This document shows, piece by piece, positions 1-6,066 of a stretch of DNA of 9,839 bases (positions are counted from its first letter, which is position 1; every line of letters begins with the position of its first letter). A program made the position numbers and the translations under genes. The notes beneath the pieces are model-generated. The model searched no databases. It was given only the letters and a program-made list of their open reading frames with translations, and had not been told where the DNA came from. The stretch comes from Chloroflexota bacterium (GTDB taxonomy: Bacteria > Chloroflexota > Anaerolineae > Anaerolineales > UBA11858): contig DOTA01000415.1 in assembly GCA_003513015.1 (NCBI GenBank), forward strand, positions 1-9,839. The letters run 5' to 3'.

Positions 1-311
1 AAAGATACATTGACGCCGCGGGTGGGTTTGTCTTCAGTACCGCCCGTAATTTCAGTGATGCTAGCTCGTACTGCACCACCGCCATCCAGAATTGGGGCTA
101 ACAAATCGGCGAGTTCTGTGTTTACCTGCCCAACCTGATAAGCCACATAGACATCCAGGTTATTGGGGCTAAATTGGTTAGGGGCGCGCATTAGAACAAG
201 CTGCTGCCCTGAAAAACACAGGTTCGCAATGATCTCCTGACGGCTGCTGCCATCGGGATTGGTGCGTGTGACTCCCTGGAGTTTGGAATAGATGGTTTCG
301 ACAGGCTGCAT
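1..311 (-). CDS. HIRAN-like domain protein, C-terminus cut by window edge
   Basis: Read from the reverse strand, an ATG at 311 opens a frame of 103 complete codons that stays open to the window edge. It begins MQPVETIYSKLQGV. Residues about 8-90 resemble a HIRAN domain: a 'K-L-x-G-V-T..NPDG.SRQEII' opening, then a 'G-Q-x-L-x-L-x-R-x-P-N-x-x-x-P-N-x-x-D-V-Y-V' strand pair, then 'VGQVNTELADLLAPILDGG'. HIRAN domains are known in DNA-repair helicases, where they bind DNA ends, and as stand-alone bacterial proteins of unclear role. A ribosome binding site (AAGGAG) lies just upstream, against the stop codon of the methyltransferase gene, and only 4 bases separate the two genes, so translational coupling is likely. 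The family call rests on recognising the pattern by eye. Because the C-terminus is missing, it cannot be seen whether another domain follows. Confidence 0.6.
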   Translation of the reverse strand, partial: MQPVETIYSKLQGVTRTNPDGSSRQEIIANLCFSGQQLVLMRAPNQFSPNNLDVYVAYQVGQVNTELADLLAPILDGGGAVRASITEITGGTEDKPTRGVNVS

Positions 312-315
312 GGGT

Positions 316-1209
316 TTACTCCTTGCCGCGGAAATCGTAAATGCCATCTACGATGGGCCAGTGAGTACCGCATTGGGGACAATCAAAGCCGTGAGGCGTT
401 TCATCAGTTAGCGGGGAGGCACACTGGGGACAGCGGAAAAATCTCACGGGAACGGTTCTGGAGGGGTGGCCGACCACCTGGGAGCGGGTAAAAACACTGG
501 GGGTCAGTTGCCACCAATCGCCGGTCAGTTGCGCGGCTGAATCTAGAGCAACCAACCATTTCGTGGGCACAATCTTTTTGAGTAATCCAATCCTGAAGTG
601 TGATACCGTCAACTGGCGTTGGAGGTTGAAACCGGCTTCCGCCAGCCAGCCGCGCACCGCTTTGGGGTGAAAATCAAAGTTGAGGGGCACAAATTCAACT
701 GCATCGAGGCTGAAGGGACTCCAATTTTGGCGACGCAGCAGGTAGCGTAGGATGGCTTTGAGATTTTGTTTGCTGGCAAATTCCAAAACAAAAGTGCCGC
801 CCGGTTGCATCACACGCCGGATTTGCTGAAAAGCCAGGGCAGGCTCTGCCAGGTGGTGCAGCACACGGATCATGGTAGCACCATCGAAGAGCGTATCCCC
901 AAAGGGCAAGCGGTAAACATCGGCGGCTACGTAGGTGTAGCGTTCGCTGCGCCCAAGGCGCGCCTGGGCTTGCTGCATTTGGGTGAGGGAGTAATCCATG
1001 AGAACCACACGCTCGTAGGCCTGGTAGCGGGGGGTGTTGCGGCCGGCGCCCGCGCCGATTTCAAGCATCAGTTTCCCGGCAGGGGGCAGCAAACGGCGCA
1101 GAGCTACGGCTTCAGCCTGATCTTCATAGGCGCGGCCGCCTTCATCCCAGAAGGTGGTTTGGTAATCGGAATTTTCGTAATCGCAGATGGGAGGGAGATT
1201 ATCAGGCAT
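316..1209 (-). CDS. Class I SAM-dependent methyltransferase with C-terminal zinc ribbon
   Basis: This 297-residue protein has a Rossmann-type methyltransferase core. Motif I is LEIGAGAGRN (residues 49-58), the acidic end of strand 2 is D72, a 'AADVYRLPF' segment carries D97, and 'DGATMIRVLHHL' (109-120) is typical of ubiE/type 11 methyltransferases. Residues 134-147 (MQPGGTFVLEF) match the usual strand 5 region. The C-terminus adds a four-cysteine ribbon, C260-x2-C263 and C277-x2-C280, followed by 'WPIVDGIYDFR', like the Trm112-type ribbons found in small-molecule and tRNA methyltransferase contexts. The substrate cannot be read from sequence. No good ribosome binding site precedes the ATG, which begins 16 bases beyond the T-run of a terminator-like hairpin that follows the dehydrogenase gene. 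Expression may therefore depend on read-through or a weak local promoter. The gene is followed within 4 bases by the HIRAN-like gene. Confidence 0.85.
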   Translation of the reverse strand: MPDNLPPICDYENSDYQTTFWDEGGRAYEDQAEAVALRRLLPPAGKLMLEIGAGAGRNTPRYQAYERVVLMDYSLTQMQQAQARLGRSERYTYVAADVYRLPFGDTLFDGATMIRVLHHLAEPALAFQQIRRVMQPGGTFVLEFASKQNLKAILRYLLRRQNWSPFSLDAVEFVPLNFDFHPKAVRGWLAEAGFNLQRQLTVSHFRIGLLKKIVPTKWLVALDSAAQLTGDWWQLTPSVFTRSQVVGHPSRTVPVRFFRCPQCASPLTDETPHGFDCPQCGTHWPIVDGIYDFRGKE

Positions 1210-1225
1210 AAAATGCTACAGGGAT

Positions 1226-1264
1226 AAAAGAACTGGCAGTTCAATTTGTAAGCGCTGCCAGTTC
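1226..1264 (-). terminator. Intrinsic-terminator-like hairpin after the UDP-glucose dehydrogenase gene
   Basis: A perfect 10-bp inverted repeat, GAACTGGCAG / CTGCCAGTTC (arms 1230-1239 and 1255-1264), encloses a 15-base loop. In the minus-strand transcript it is followed directly by TTTTATCCC. The T-run is short, so termination may be partial, which would let the methyltransferase gene be read at a lower level. Confidence 0.6.
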
Positions 1265-1283
1265 CAAAAATCTAAAACAAGGT

Positions 1284-2609
1284 TTATTTTTCTTCGGTGG
1301 TCGAGCCGTTATAACCACGGCCTAAGCCACGGTATTTGAAACCGAGGCTTTTCATATCTTCCGGCTCGTAGAGATTGCGGCCATCGAAAATCACCGGGGT
1401 TTTCATACTGTCGCGAATGCAGGGAAAATCAAGGTGCACAAACTCGTTCCATTCGGTGTTGATCATCAGGGCATCAGCATTTTCGGCCACGCAATAAGGA
1501 TCATCGCACATCTCAACTGAAGGCAAAATGGCAGCGGCCACTTCCATAGAGACGGGATCGTAAGCGCGCACGTTAGCACCTGCGGCGATGAGGGCATTGG
1601 CAATATCGATGGCGGGAGCATCGCGCATATCATCGGTGTTGGGTTTGAAAGCCAGGCCCAACATGCCAATCGTTTTGCCTTTGAGGCTGCCATCGAGCAT
1701 TTCTTTAACGCGGTTGACCGCCATTGGGCGGCGGTCACCGTTGATATCCATCACGGCATCGAGCAGTTGCGGATGGCGGCCCTTTTCACGAGCCATGTGC
1801 GCCAGGGCCAGTACATCTTTCGGGAAACAGGAACCACCATAACCCAGACCGGCGTTCAAAAAGGCCTGACCGATGCGCTTATCGTATCCCATCCCCACGG
1901 CAACTTCTTTAACGTCCGCGCCCAAGGCTTCACAAATATTGGCAATTTCGTTGATGAAGGAAATCTTGGTTGCCAGGAAAGCATTGGAGGCATATTTAAT
2001 CATTTCAGCTGTGCGCAAATCCGTGATCACAATGGGCGCGCGCAGCGAAAGGTGTAATTGGGCCACTTTATTGGCAGCTTCGCGATCCAGTGAACCTAAA
2101 ACCGTGCGATGTGGGTTTTGGAAATCAAGGATGGCCGAGCCCTCCCGCAAAAACTCGGGGCACGATACCACCGAGAAGGGGATCGGCTTGGGTTGGTGAC
2201 TTTCGATGATGCCAGCCACCCAGTCACCTGTGCCAACAGGAACCGTGGACTTGTTGATCACAATCAGATAATCCTGCATATTCTCGGCAATCGAACGCGC
2301 TGCGGCACCCACATATTGCAAATCGGCCTCGCCATCCACACCCGAGGGCGTGCCAACCGCAATAAAGACAAATTCTGTATTTTGCAGCGCATCTGCATAC
2401 GAGGTTGTGAAATTCAGACGCCCCGCTTTAACATTCCGCTCAACTAATTCTTCCAGACCAGGCTCATAAATCGGCATGATCCCATTTTTCAGGCCTTCAA
2501 TTTTTTCTTCCATGATGTCCAAGGCCATCACACGGTTACCCAAGTCGGCGAATCCGGCTGCAGTGATCAAGCCCACATATCCTACGCCAACAACACATAT
2601 TTGTTTCAT
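1284..2609 (-). CDS. ugd: UDP-glucose 6-dehydrogenase
   Basis: The enzyme oxidises UDP-glucose to UDP-glucuronate with two NAD+, supplying sugar nucleotides for exopolysaccharide and envelope glycans in the cytosol. The protein is 441 residues, normal for the family. It shows the N-terminal NAD-binding loop GVGYVG (8-13) with acidic D31, 'AVGTPSG' (84-90), 'STVPVGTG' (121-128), 'PEFLREGSA' (151-159), the '[18 protein letters not shown]' helix with catalytic-type K205 and N209, and the catalytic cysteine C261 in '[10 protein letters not shown]'. The C-terminal UDP-binding domain carries '[15 protein letters not shown]' (318-332). The frame is open upstream to an ATG at 2711, but the ATG at 2609 is chosen because GGAGG lies 8 bases before it and [13 protein letters not shown] is the standard family start. 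It is divergent from the Rrf2 gene. The two minus-strand genes after it may also be glycan-related, but nothing shows that directly. Confidence 0.96.
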   Translation of the reverse strand: MKQICVVGVGYVGLITAAGFADLGNRVMALDIMEEKIEGLKNGIMPIYEPGLEELVERNVKAGRLNFTTSYADALQNTEFVFIAVGTPSGVDGEADLQYVGAAARSIAENMQDYLIVINKSTVPVGTGDWVAGIIESHQPKPIPFSVVSCPEFLREGSAILDFQNPHRTVLGSLDREAANKVAQLHLSLRAPIVITDLRTAEMIKYASNAFLATKISFINEIANICEALGADVKEVAVGMGYDKRIGQAFLNAGLGYGGSCFPKDVLALAHMAREKGRHPQLLDAVMDINGDRRPMAVNRVKEMLDGSLKGKTIGMLGLAFKPNTDDMRDAPAIDIANALIAAGANVRAYDPVSMEVAAAILPSVEMCDDPYCVAENADALMINTEWNEFVHLDFPCIRDSMKTPVIFDGRNLYEPEDMKSLGFKYRGLGRGYNGSTTEEK

Positions 2610-2617
2610 TCTTTTTG

Positions 2618-2622
2618 CCTCC
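2618..2622 (-). promoter_or_regulatory. Ribosome binding site deciding the ugd start
   Basis: GGAGG on the minus strand lies 8 bases upstream of the ATG at 2609. No comparable site stands before the longer in-frame ATG at 2711, so the shorter 441-residue product is preferred. Confidence 0.8.
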
Positions 2623-2629
2623 GAAAATA

Positions 2630-2659
2630 ACCATCTTTTTGATGGTGGTTTTTCCATCC
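2630..2659 (-). other. Two mutually exclusive hairpins in the ugd leader
   Basis: In the minus-strand transcript three short segments, GATGG, CCATC and GATGG in that order, are separated by A-rich linkers. The middle segment can pair with the first (5 bp, 8-base loop) or with the third (6 bp as ACCATC/GATGGT, AAAAA loop). The second hairpin ends 7 bases before the GGAGG ribosome binding site. The structure is visible in sequence; a regulatory role is inferred. Confidence 0.4.
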
Positions 2660-2670
2660 AACGAGAAGAA

Positions 2671-2679
2671 ATATTACCA
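2671..2679 (-). promoter_or_regulatory. Candidate extended -10 promoter for ugd
   Basis: The minus strand reads TGGTAATAT, a TGn extension followed by a good -10 hexamer (TAATAT). No convincing -35 is seen 16-18 bases upstream, as expected of extended -10 promoters. The predicted start near 2664 gives a leader of about 55 bases containing the alternating hairpins. Confidence 0.45.
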
Positions 2680-2734
2680 CAGCTTACCTGTTTGGGCACG
2701 CGGAAGGTCATACCCAGGCTGTGATCTCTGTCAC

Positions 2735-2763
2735 TTGCAGATCGGACAATTCCGCTCTAAAAT
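2735..2763 (+). promoter_or_regulatory. Candidate promoter of the Rrf2-family gene
   Basis: TTGCAG and TAAAAT are separated by 17 bases. The -10 matches 5 of 6 consensus positions and the -35 begins with TTG. The predicted start is near 2770, leaving a leader of about 38 bases before the ATG at 2808. Confidence 0.5.
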
Positions 2764-2781
2764 ATTGGAGATAAATCCTAT
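2764..2781 (+). promoter_or_regulatory. Possible operator dyad at the Rrf2-family promoter
   Basis: ATTGGA and TCCTAT form an imperfect inverted repeat (5 of 6 positions complementary) with a 6-base spacer, placed just downstream of the -10 box and over the predicted start site. This is where an autorepressor of this family could bind. It does not match the known IscR type 1 consensus, so the call is tentative. Confidence 0.25.
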
Positions 2782-2807
2782 CCTTAAGACCATAAAAGGA
2801 AAAATCG

Positions 2808-3224
2808 ATGCAAATTACCCGCCAAGCAGATTACGCCGTTCGCGCAGTTTATTACCTGACCAAATTGGGGCCAGAAAGCCGGGCAGCCACCAGTCAAATT
2901 GCAGATGAGCAACATATTCCGCCGTCTTTTCTCGCAAAAATCATCTCTCAACTATCGGTAGCCGGGTTACTTCACACTTCCCGCGGCGCCCGCGGAGGCG
3001 TTTCGCTGGCCCGCTCGGCCGAAGACATCTCCCTGTTGGATGTGGTTGAAGCCATCGACGGGCCGATCCTGCTGAACGAATGTGTTTCAGACGCCGGTGC
3101 CTGCACCTTTAGTTCGGATTGCCCGATGCAGCCGATTTGGTGTGAGGCCCAAAAAGATTTGGTTGGACGTTTGAAAACGACCAGCTTTGCCAAGCTGACC
3201 GTAACCAACGGCAGCGCGGCCTGA
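2808..3224 (+). CDS. Rrf2-family transcriptional regulator with probable Fe-S cluster
   Basis: This 138-residue protein begins MQITRQADYAVRAVYYL, the classic Rrf2/IscR/NsrR opening. The winged helix-turn-helix covers residues about 1-75, with 'IPPSFLAKIISQLSVAGLLHTSRGARGGVSLAR' as recognition helix and wing. 'DISLLDVVEAIDGP' forms the usual dimer helix. Cysteines C92, C99 and C105 (C-x6-C-x5-C) sit where IscR, NsrR and RsrR hold a [2Fe-2S] or [4Fe-4S] cluster, and C112 is an extra cysteine. The family senses Fe-S status, nitric oxide, redox state or iron; which signal applies cannot be decided from sequence. An AGGA site precedes the ATG. It is divergent from ugd and upstream of pfkA with a 214-base spacer. 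Autoregulation is likely by family habit. A direct link to either neighbour is not shown. Confidence 0.9.
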   Translation: MQITRQADYAVRAVYYLTKLGPESRAATSQIADEQHIPPSFLAKIISQLSVAGLLHTSRGARGGVSLARSAEDISLLDVVEAIDGPILLNECVSDAGACTFSSDCPMQPIWCEAQKDLVGRLKTTSFAKLTVTNGSAA

Positions 3225-3243
3225 GCCAAATAAGCGCAGAAGC

Positions 3244-3302
3244 TGACAAGCCTTTGGAGTGCTTCCACTTGTCAATAACGGAGGCACCCCAAAGGTTTGT
3301 CG
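3244..3302 (+). repeat. Long near-perfect hairpin downstream of the Rrf2-family gene
   Basis: Arms 3244-3266 and 3280-3302 pair over 23 positions: 19 Watson-Crick, 3 G-U and one A/C mismatch, with a 13-base loop. The first arm's TGACAAG can instead pair with CTTGTCA (3268-3274) in the loop, giving a competing fold. No T-run follows, so it is not a standard terminator. It could be a 3' UTR stabiliser, part of a small RNA or a short palindromic repeat. Confidence 0.6.
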
Positions 3303-3316
3303 CGTTAACGCTCAGC

Positions 3317-3335
3317 TTTGTGGGATAGCCACAAA
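3317..3335 (+). repeat. Second hairpin in the spacer before pfkA
   Basis: TTTGTGG and CCACAAA form a perfect 7-bp stem around a GATAG loop. It lies 14 bases past the long hairpin; the perfect palindrome GCGTTAACGC (3302-3311) falls between them. A run of five T occurs 17 bases further on (3353-3357), too far for a classical terminator. Confidence 0.45.
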
Positions 3336-3371
3336 CACCAGGGTGGTCAGCCATTTTTAAAATCTTTCCCA

Positions 3372-3400
3372 ATGATCGTAATCCGCATCTGCGGTAAAAT
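3372..3400 (+). promoter_or_regulatory. Candidate pfkA promoter
   Basis: A -10 box TAAAAT at 3395-3400 is preceded by GCGG. A weak -35 (ATGATC, 3372-3377) stands 17 bases upstream. The predicted start near 3407 leaves a leader of about 32 bases to the pfkA ATG. The -10 is good and the -35 poor. Confidence 0.45.
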
Positions 3401-3438
3401 TAATCCCAATTTAGAAATCTTATTTCAGGAAGATCAGC

Positions 3439-5667
3439 ATGGCGATTAAGAAAATTGCAGTTTTTACCAGCGGTGGGGATGCCCAAGGCATGAATGCCGC
3501 CGTTCGTTCAGTGGTGCGCACCGGTTTGGATCTGGGTTTGGAAGTTTATGCCATTTACGAAGGCTACCAGGGCTTGGTGGATGGCGGCGAGCGTATTAAA
3601 AAAATGAATTGGGATTCCGTGGGCGGGATCATCAACCGCGGCGGTACCGCTATTGGCACCGCACGCTGTGACGAATTCCGCACTCGCCAGGGCCGCTTGA
3701 TTGCAGCCCAACACCTGATTGAGTGTGGCATCGAAGGGCTTGTAGTCATTGGCGGTGACGGCTCGCTAACAGGGGCCAATCTGTTTCGCGAAGAATGGCC
3801 CTCGCTGGTGGCTGAACTGGCCGAAAAAGGCCAAATCAACGCCAAAGAAGCCGCCGCTTACCCCAATATGATCATTGTGGGGCTGGTTGGCTCCATTGAT
3901 AATGATTTTTACGGCACCGATATGACCATCGGCGCGGATTCGGCGTTGCACCGCCTCACCGAAGCGGTGGACGCCATCACCAGCACAGCTGCCAGCCACC
4001 AACGCACCTTCGTGGTTAAAGTGATGGGGCGCAACTGTGGTTATCTGGCCCTAATGGGCGCTTTGGCCTGTGGGGCAGATTGGGTTCTAATCCCGGAATC
4101 ACCCCCAAATGTCGATAATTGGGAGAAAGTAATGGTAGAACGCCTTCGCAGCGGGCGGAAGGCTGGCCGCCGTGATAGTATCGTGATCCTGGCAGAAGGG
4201 GCGCGTGACAGAGAGGGCAACTATATCGGCAGCAGCGATGTGCAGCGCATTTTGGAAGAAGGTTTGAACGAAGAAGTGCGCGTCACTGTGCTGGGCCATG
4301 TGCAGCGCGGCGGGCGTCCCAGTGTCTTTGATCGTAATTTGGGCACCCTTTTGGGGCACGAAGCGGTCAATGCCATCATCAAAGCCAAACCCGAAGATGA
4401 ACCCTTGCATATTGGTATCAAAGGCAATCGTATCTCAAAGCTCCCTTTGATGGAGTGTGTTAAAAATACGCACGCCGTTGCCGAAGCCATCGCCACGAAA
4501 GATTACGAGCGCGCCATGGATTTACGCAGTTCAAGCTTCAAAGATGCGTTTCGCACGGTGAGAACGATGGTGCGTGCCCTGCCGCATTCCCCCGCCCCAG
4601 ATCAAAAGCGCTTCCGCATCGGGGTACTGAATGCCGGTGCCCCCGCCCCAGGGATGAATACGGCCTCGCGTGCTTTCGTGCGCCTGGGGCTGGATCGCGG
4701 CCAAATGATGCTGGGTATCCAAAACGGCTTCGAGGGGTTGGCAGAAGATGAAGTCGAAGAGATGAATTGGATGAGCATGAGCGGCTGGGCTTCGATGGGC
4801 GGCTCGGAGCTAGGCACTAGCCGGCGCATCCCCAAAGGCAGCGATTTATACGCCATTGCCCGCACCATCGAAAAACATGAAATCAATGCCTTGCTAATCG
4901 TTGGCGGTTGGAATGGCTACGAAGCCGCCCATCAGATGTATAACGAGCGCTCCAATTTTCCAGCTTTTGACATCCCCATTGTATGTATGCCGGCCTCAAT
5001 CAACAATAATTTACCCGGGTCCGAACTCAGCATCGGGGCAGATACGGCCCTCAACAACATCGTGGATGCGGTCGATAAAATCAAACAATCGGCAGTAGCA
5101 ACCCGGCGCTGTTTTGTAGTGGAAGTCATGGGTCACTGGTGTGGATATCTGGCTTTGATGAGCGGGCTGGCAACGGGCGCTGAGCGTGTTTACATGAATG
5201 AAGAAGGGGTTACTCTTAGTGATCTACAAAAAGATGTCAGTCGGTTAACCCAAGGATTCAAGCAGGGCAAAAGGTTAGGCCTGATGATCCGCAACGAATA
5301 TGCCAATTCCATCTACAGCACCAGCTTTATGTGTTCCCTGTTCGAGGAAGAAGGCAAAGACATCTTCGATGTGCGCCCGGCGATTCTAGGACACCAACAA
5401 CAAGGGGGCGATCCATCTCCCTACGATCGCATCATGGCCACGCGCTTAGCCCGCTTATGCCTGGATCATTTGATCGAACAACTTGAACGCGAAGATGATG
5501 ATGTCAGTTTCATCGGGTTGCAGGGCGGGCAATTCAAATTCCACGATATGCGCGATTTCTCCCGCATGGTGGATATGGAACATCAGCGCCCCAAAAATCA
5601 ATGGTGGATGGAAATGCAAGGCATCGCCCAATTGCTGGCACAATTAGGCCCCGCAGAAAAAGAGTAA
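3439..5667 (+). CDS. pfkA: 6-phosphofructokinase, tandem-fused eukaryote-like form
   Basis: This 742-residue protein is two PFK domains in one chain, about twice the usual bacterial length of 320-360. Residues 1-375 form the catalytic half: 'TSGGDAQGMNAA' (10-21), the ATP-type GGDG (105-108; PPi enzymes have GGDD), 'GSIDNDFYGTD' with catalytic D154 (equivalent of E. coli D127), MGR (196-198) and 'GHVQRGG' (286-292). Residues about 392-740 form a second half that keeps the fold ('GAPAPGMNTASRA', 'GADTALN', 'EVMGHWCGYLA') but reads GGWN for GGDG (489-492), N522 and N524 for the catalytic aspartates, and Q655 for the substrate arginine. The same layout and many of the same residues occur in animal PFK-1, whose C-half binds effectors. 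It should phosphorylate fructose 6-phosphate in glycolysis, with the C-half probably regulatory. AGGAAG precedes the ATG. Residues about 376-391 are the linker. Confidence 0.95.
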   Translation: MAIKKIAVFTSGGDAQGMNAAVRSVVRTGLDLGLEVYAIYEGYQGLVDGGERIKKMNWDSVGGIINRGGTAIGTARCDEFRTRQGRLIAAQHLIECGIEGLVVIGGDGSLTGANLFREEWPSLVAELAEKGQINAKEAAAYPNMIIVGLVGSIDNDFYGTDMTIGADSALHRLTEAVDAITSTAASHQRTFVVKVMGRNCGYLALMGALACGADWVLIPESPPNVDNWEKVMVERLRSGRKAGRRDSIVILAEGARDREGNYIGSSDVQRILEEGLNEEVRVTVLGHVQRGGRPSVFDRNLGTLLGHEAVNAIIKAKPEDEPLHIGIKGNRISKLPLMECVKNTHAVAEAIATKDYERAMDLRSSSFKDAFRTVRTMVRALPHSPAPDQKRFRIGVLNAGAPAPGMNTASRAFVRLGLDRGQMMLGIQNGFEGLAEDEVEEMNWMSMSGWASMGGSELGTSRRIPKGSDLYAIARTIEKHEINALLIVGGWNGYEAAHQMYNERSNFPAFDIPIVCMPASINNNLPGSELSIGADTALNNIVDAVDKIKQSAVATRRCFVVEVMGHWCGYLALMSGLATGAERVYMNEEGVTLSDLQKDVSRLTQGFKQGKRLGLMIRNEYANSIYSTSFMCSLFEEEGKDIFDVRPAILGHQQQGGDPSPYDRIMATRLARLCLDHLIEQLEREDDDVSFIGLQGGQFKFHDMRDFSRMVDMEHQRPKNQWWMEMQGIAQLLAQLGPAEKE

Positions 5668-5682
5668 AGAAGCAAATCTCGC

Positions 5683-5710
5683 TTGACTCATCCCCATCCT
5701 CCGGTATAAT
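5683..5710 (+). promoter_or_regulatory. Promoter of the serS T-box leader
   Basis: TTGACT (5683-5688) and a perfect TATAAT (5705-5710) are 16 bases apart, the strongest sigma70-type promoter in the window. The predicted start near 5717 precedes stem I of the T-box, giving a leader of about 350 bases. It begins 15 bases after the pfkA stop codon. Confidence 0.85.
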
Positions 5711-5716
5711 CCTCCT

Positions 5717-6029
5717 ACCAAGTTCAAACGCAAAAATAGCACGGAGACCAGTAAGCGTCTAACCCATCAGAGAGTTGCCGGTCGCTGCGAGGCAACAGGC
5801 CAAACGTTGAAATCCCCTCCGTCCGTCTGGAAACATCCTGATATTCCGCAAGCGGAGTATATCGAAGGATCGTGACAGACTATTGTTCCCGCAGGGATCC
5901 GCAAGCATCGTAAGGGAACCGGGCTCGCCCGTTAGCGCGAAACCGAGAGGCTGCCCCATCTGGGGCGGCAAACGCAGGTGGCACCACGATGGCCCCCCTC
6001 GTCCTGCTGGAGAGGGGGGTTTATTATTT
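5717..6029 (+). promoter_or_regulatory. T-box riboswitch leader of serS (serine-specific)
   Basis: The leader RNA senses uncharged tRNA-Ser and controls transcription into serS. The base of stem I is ACGGAG (5741-5746) with CTCCGT (5817-5822). Above it lie an AGTA box (5750-5753) opposite GAAA (5809-5812), then the specifier TCC (5813-5815), a serine codon. The distal part has AGAGAG (5769-5774) and a GTTGCC/GGCAAC stem with a GGTCGCTGCGA loop. Stem II spans GTCTG (5825-5829) to CAGAC (5876-5880). A stem III-like hairpin is GCTGCCCC/GGGGCGGC (5950-5969). The T-box antiterminator pairs GCAGG with CCTGC (5974-5978, 6003-6007) and ACGA with TCGT (5986-5989, 5999-6002), with the 7-base bulge TGGCACC between. 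TGGC (5979-5982) would pair with the GCCA end of tRNA-Ser, whose discriminator is normally G. The pairings were traced by hand. Confidence 0.93.
5993..6029 (+). terminator. T-box regulated terminator upstream of serS
   Basis: CCCCCCTC (5993-6000) pairs with GAGGGGGG (6012-6019), with TCC/GGA extending the stem inside the loop region, and TTTATTATTT follows. Its 5' arm overlaps the TCGT and CCTGC segments needed by the antiterminator, so the two folds exclude one another. Confidence 0.92.
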
Positions 6030-6066
6030 GGGCAACACCCCATAAAACTCACACCGGAGGTGCAAA

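Noticed and set aside
766..1227. 153-codon open frame on the plus strand
   Set aside because: It is antisense to the methyltransferase gene and gives a low-complexity product without a known fold.
2610..2711. 34-residue N-terminal extension of UDP-glucose dehydrogenase
   Set aside because: The extension has no family match, and a strong ribosome binding site sits before the internal ATG at 2609.
6052..6063. CACC-GGAG-GGTG-like fold around the serS ribosome binding site
   Set aside because: The stem would be only about 4 bp with a 3-base loop, and regulation is already accounted for by the T-box.
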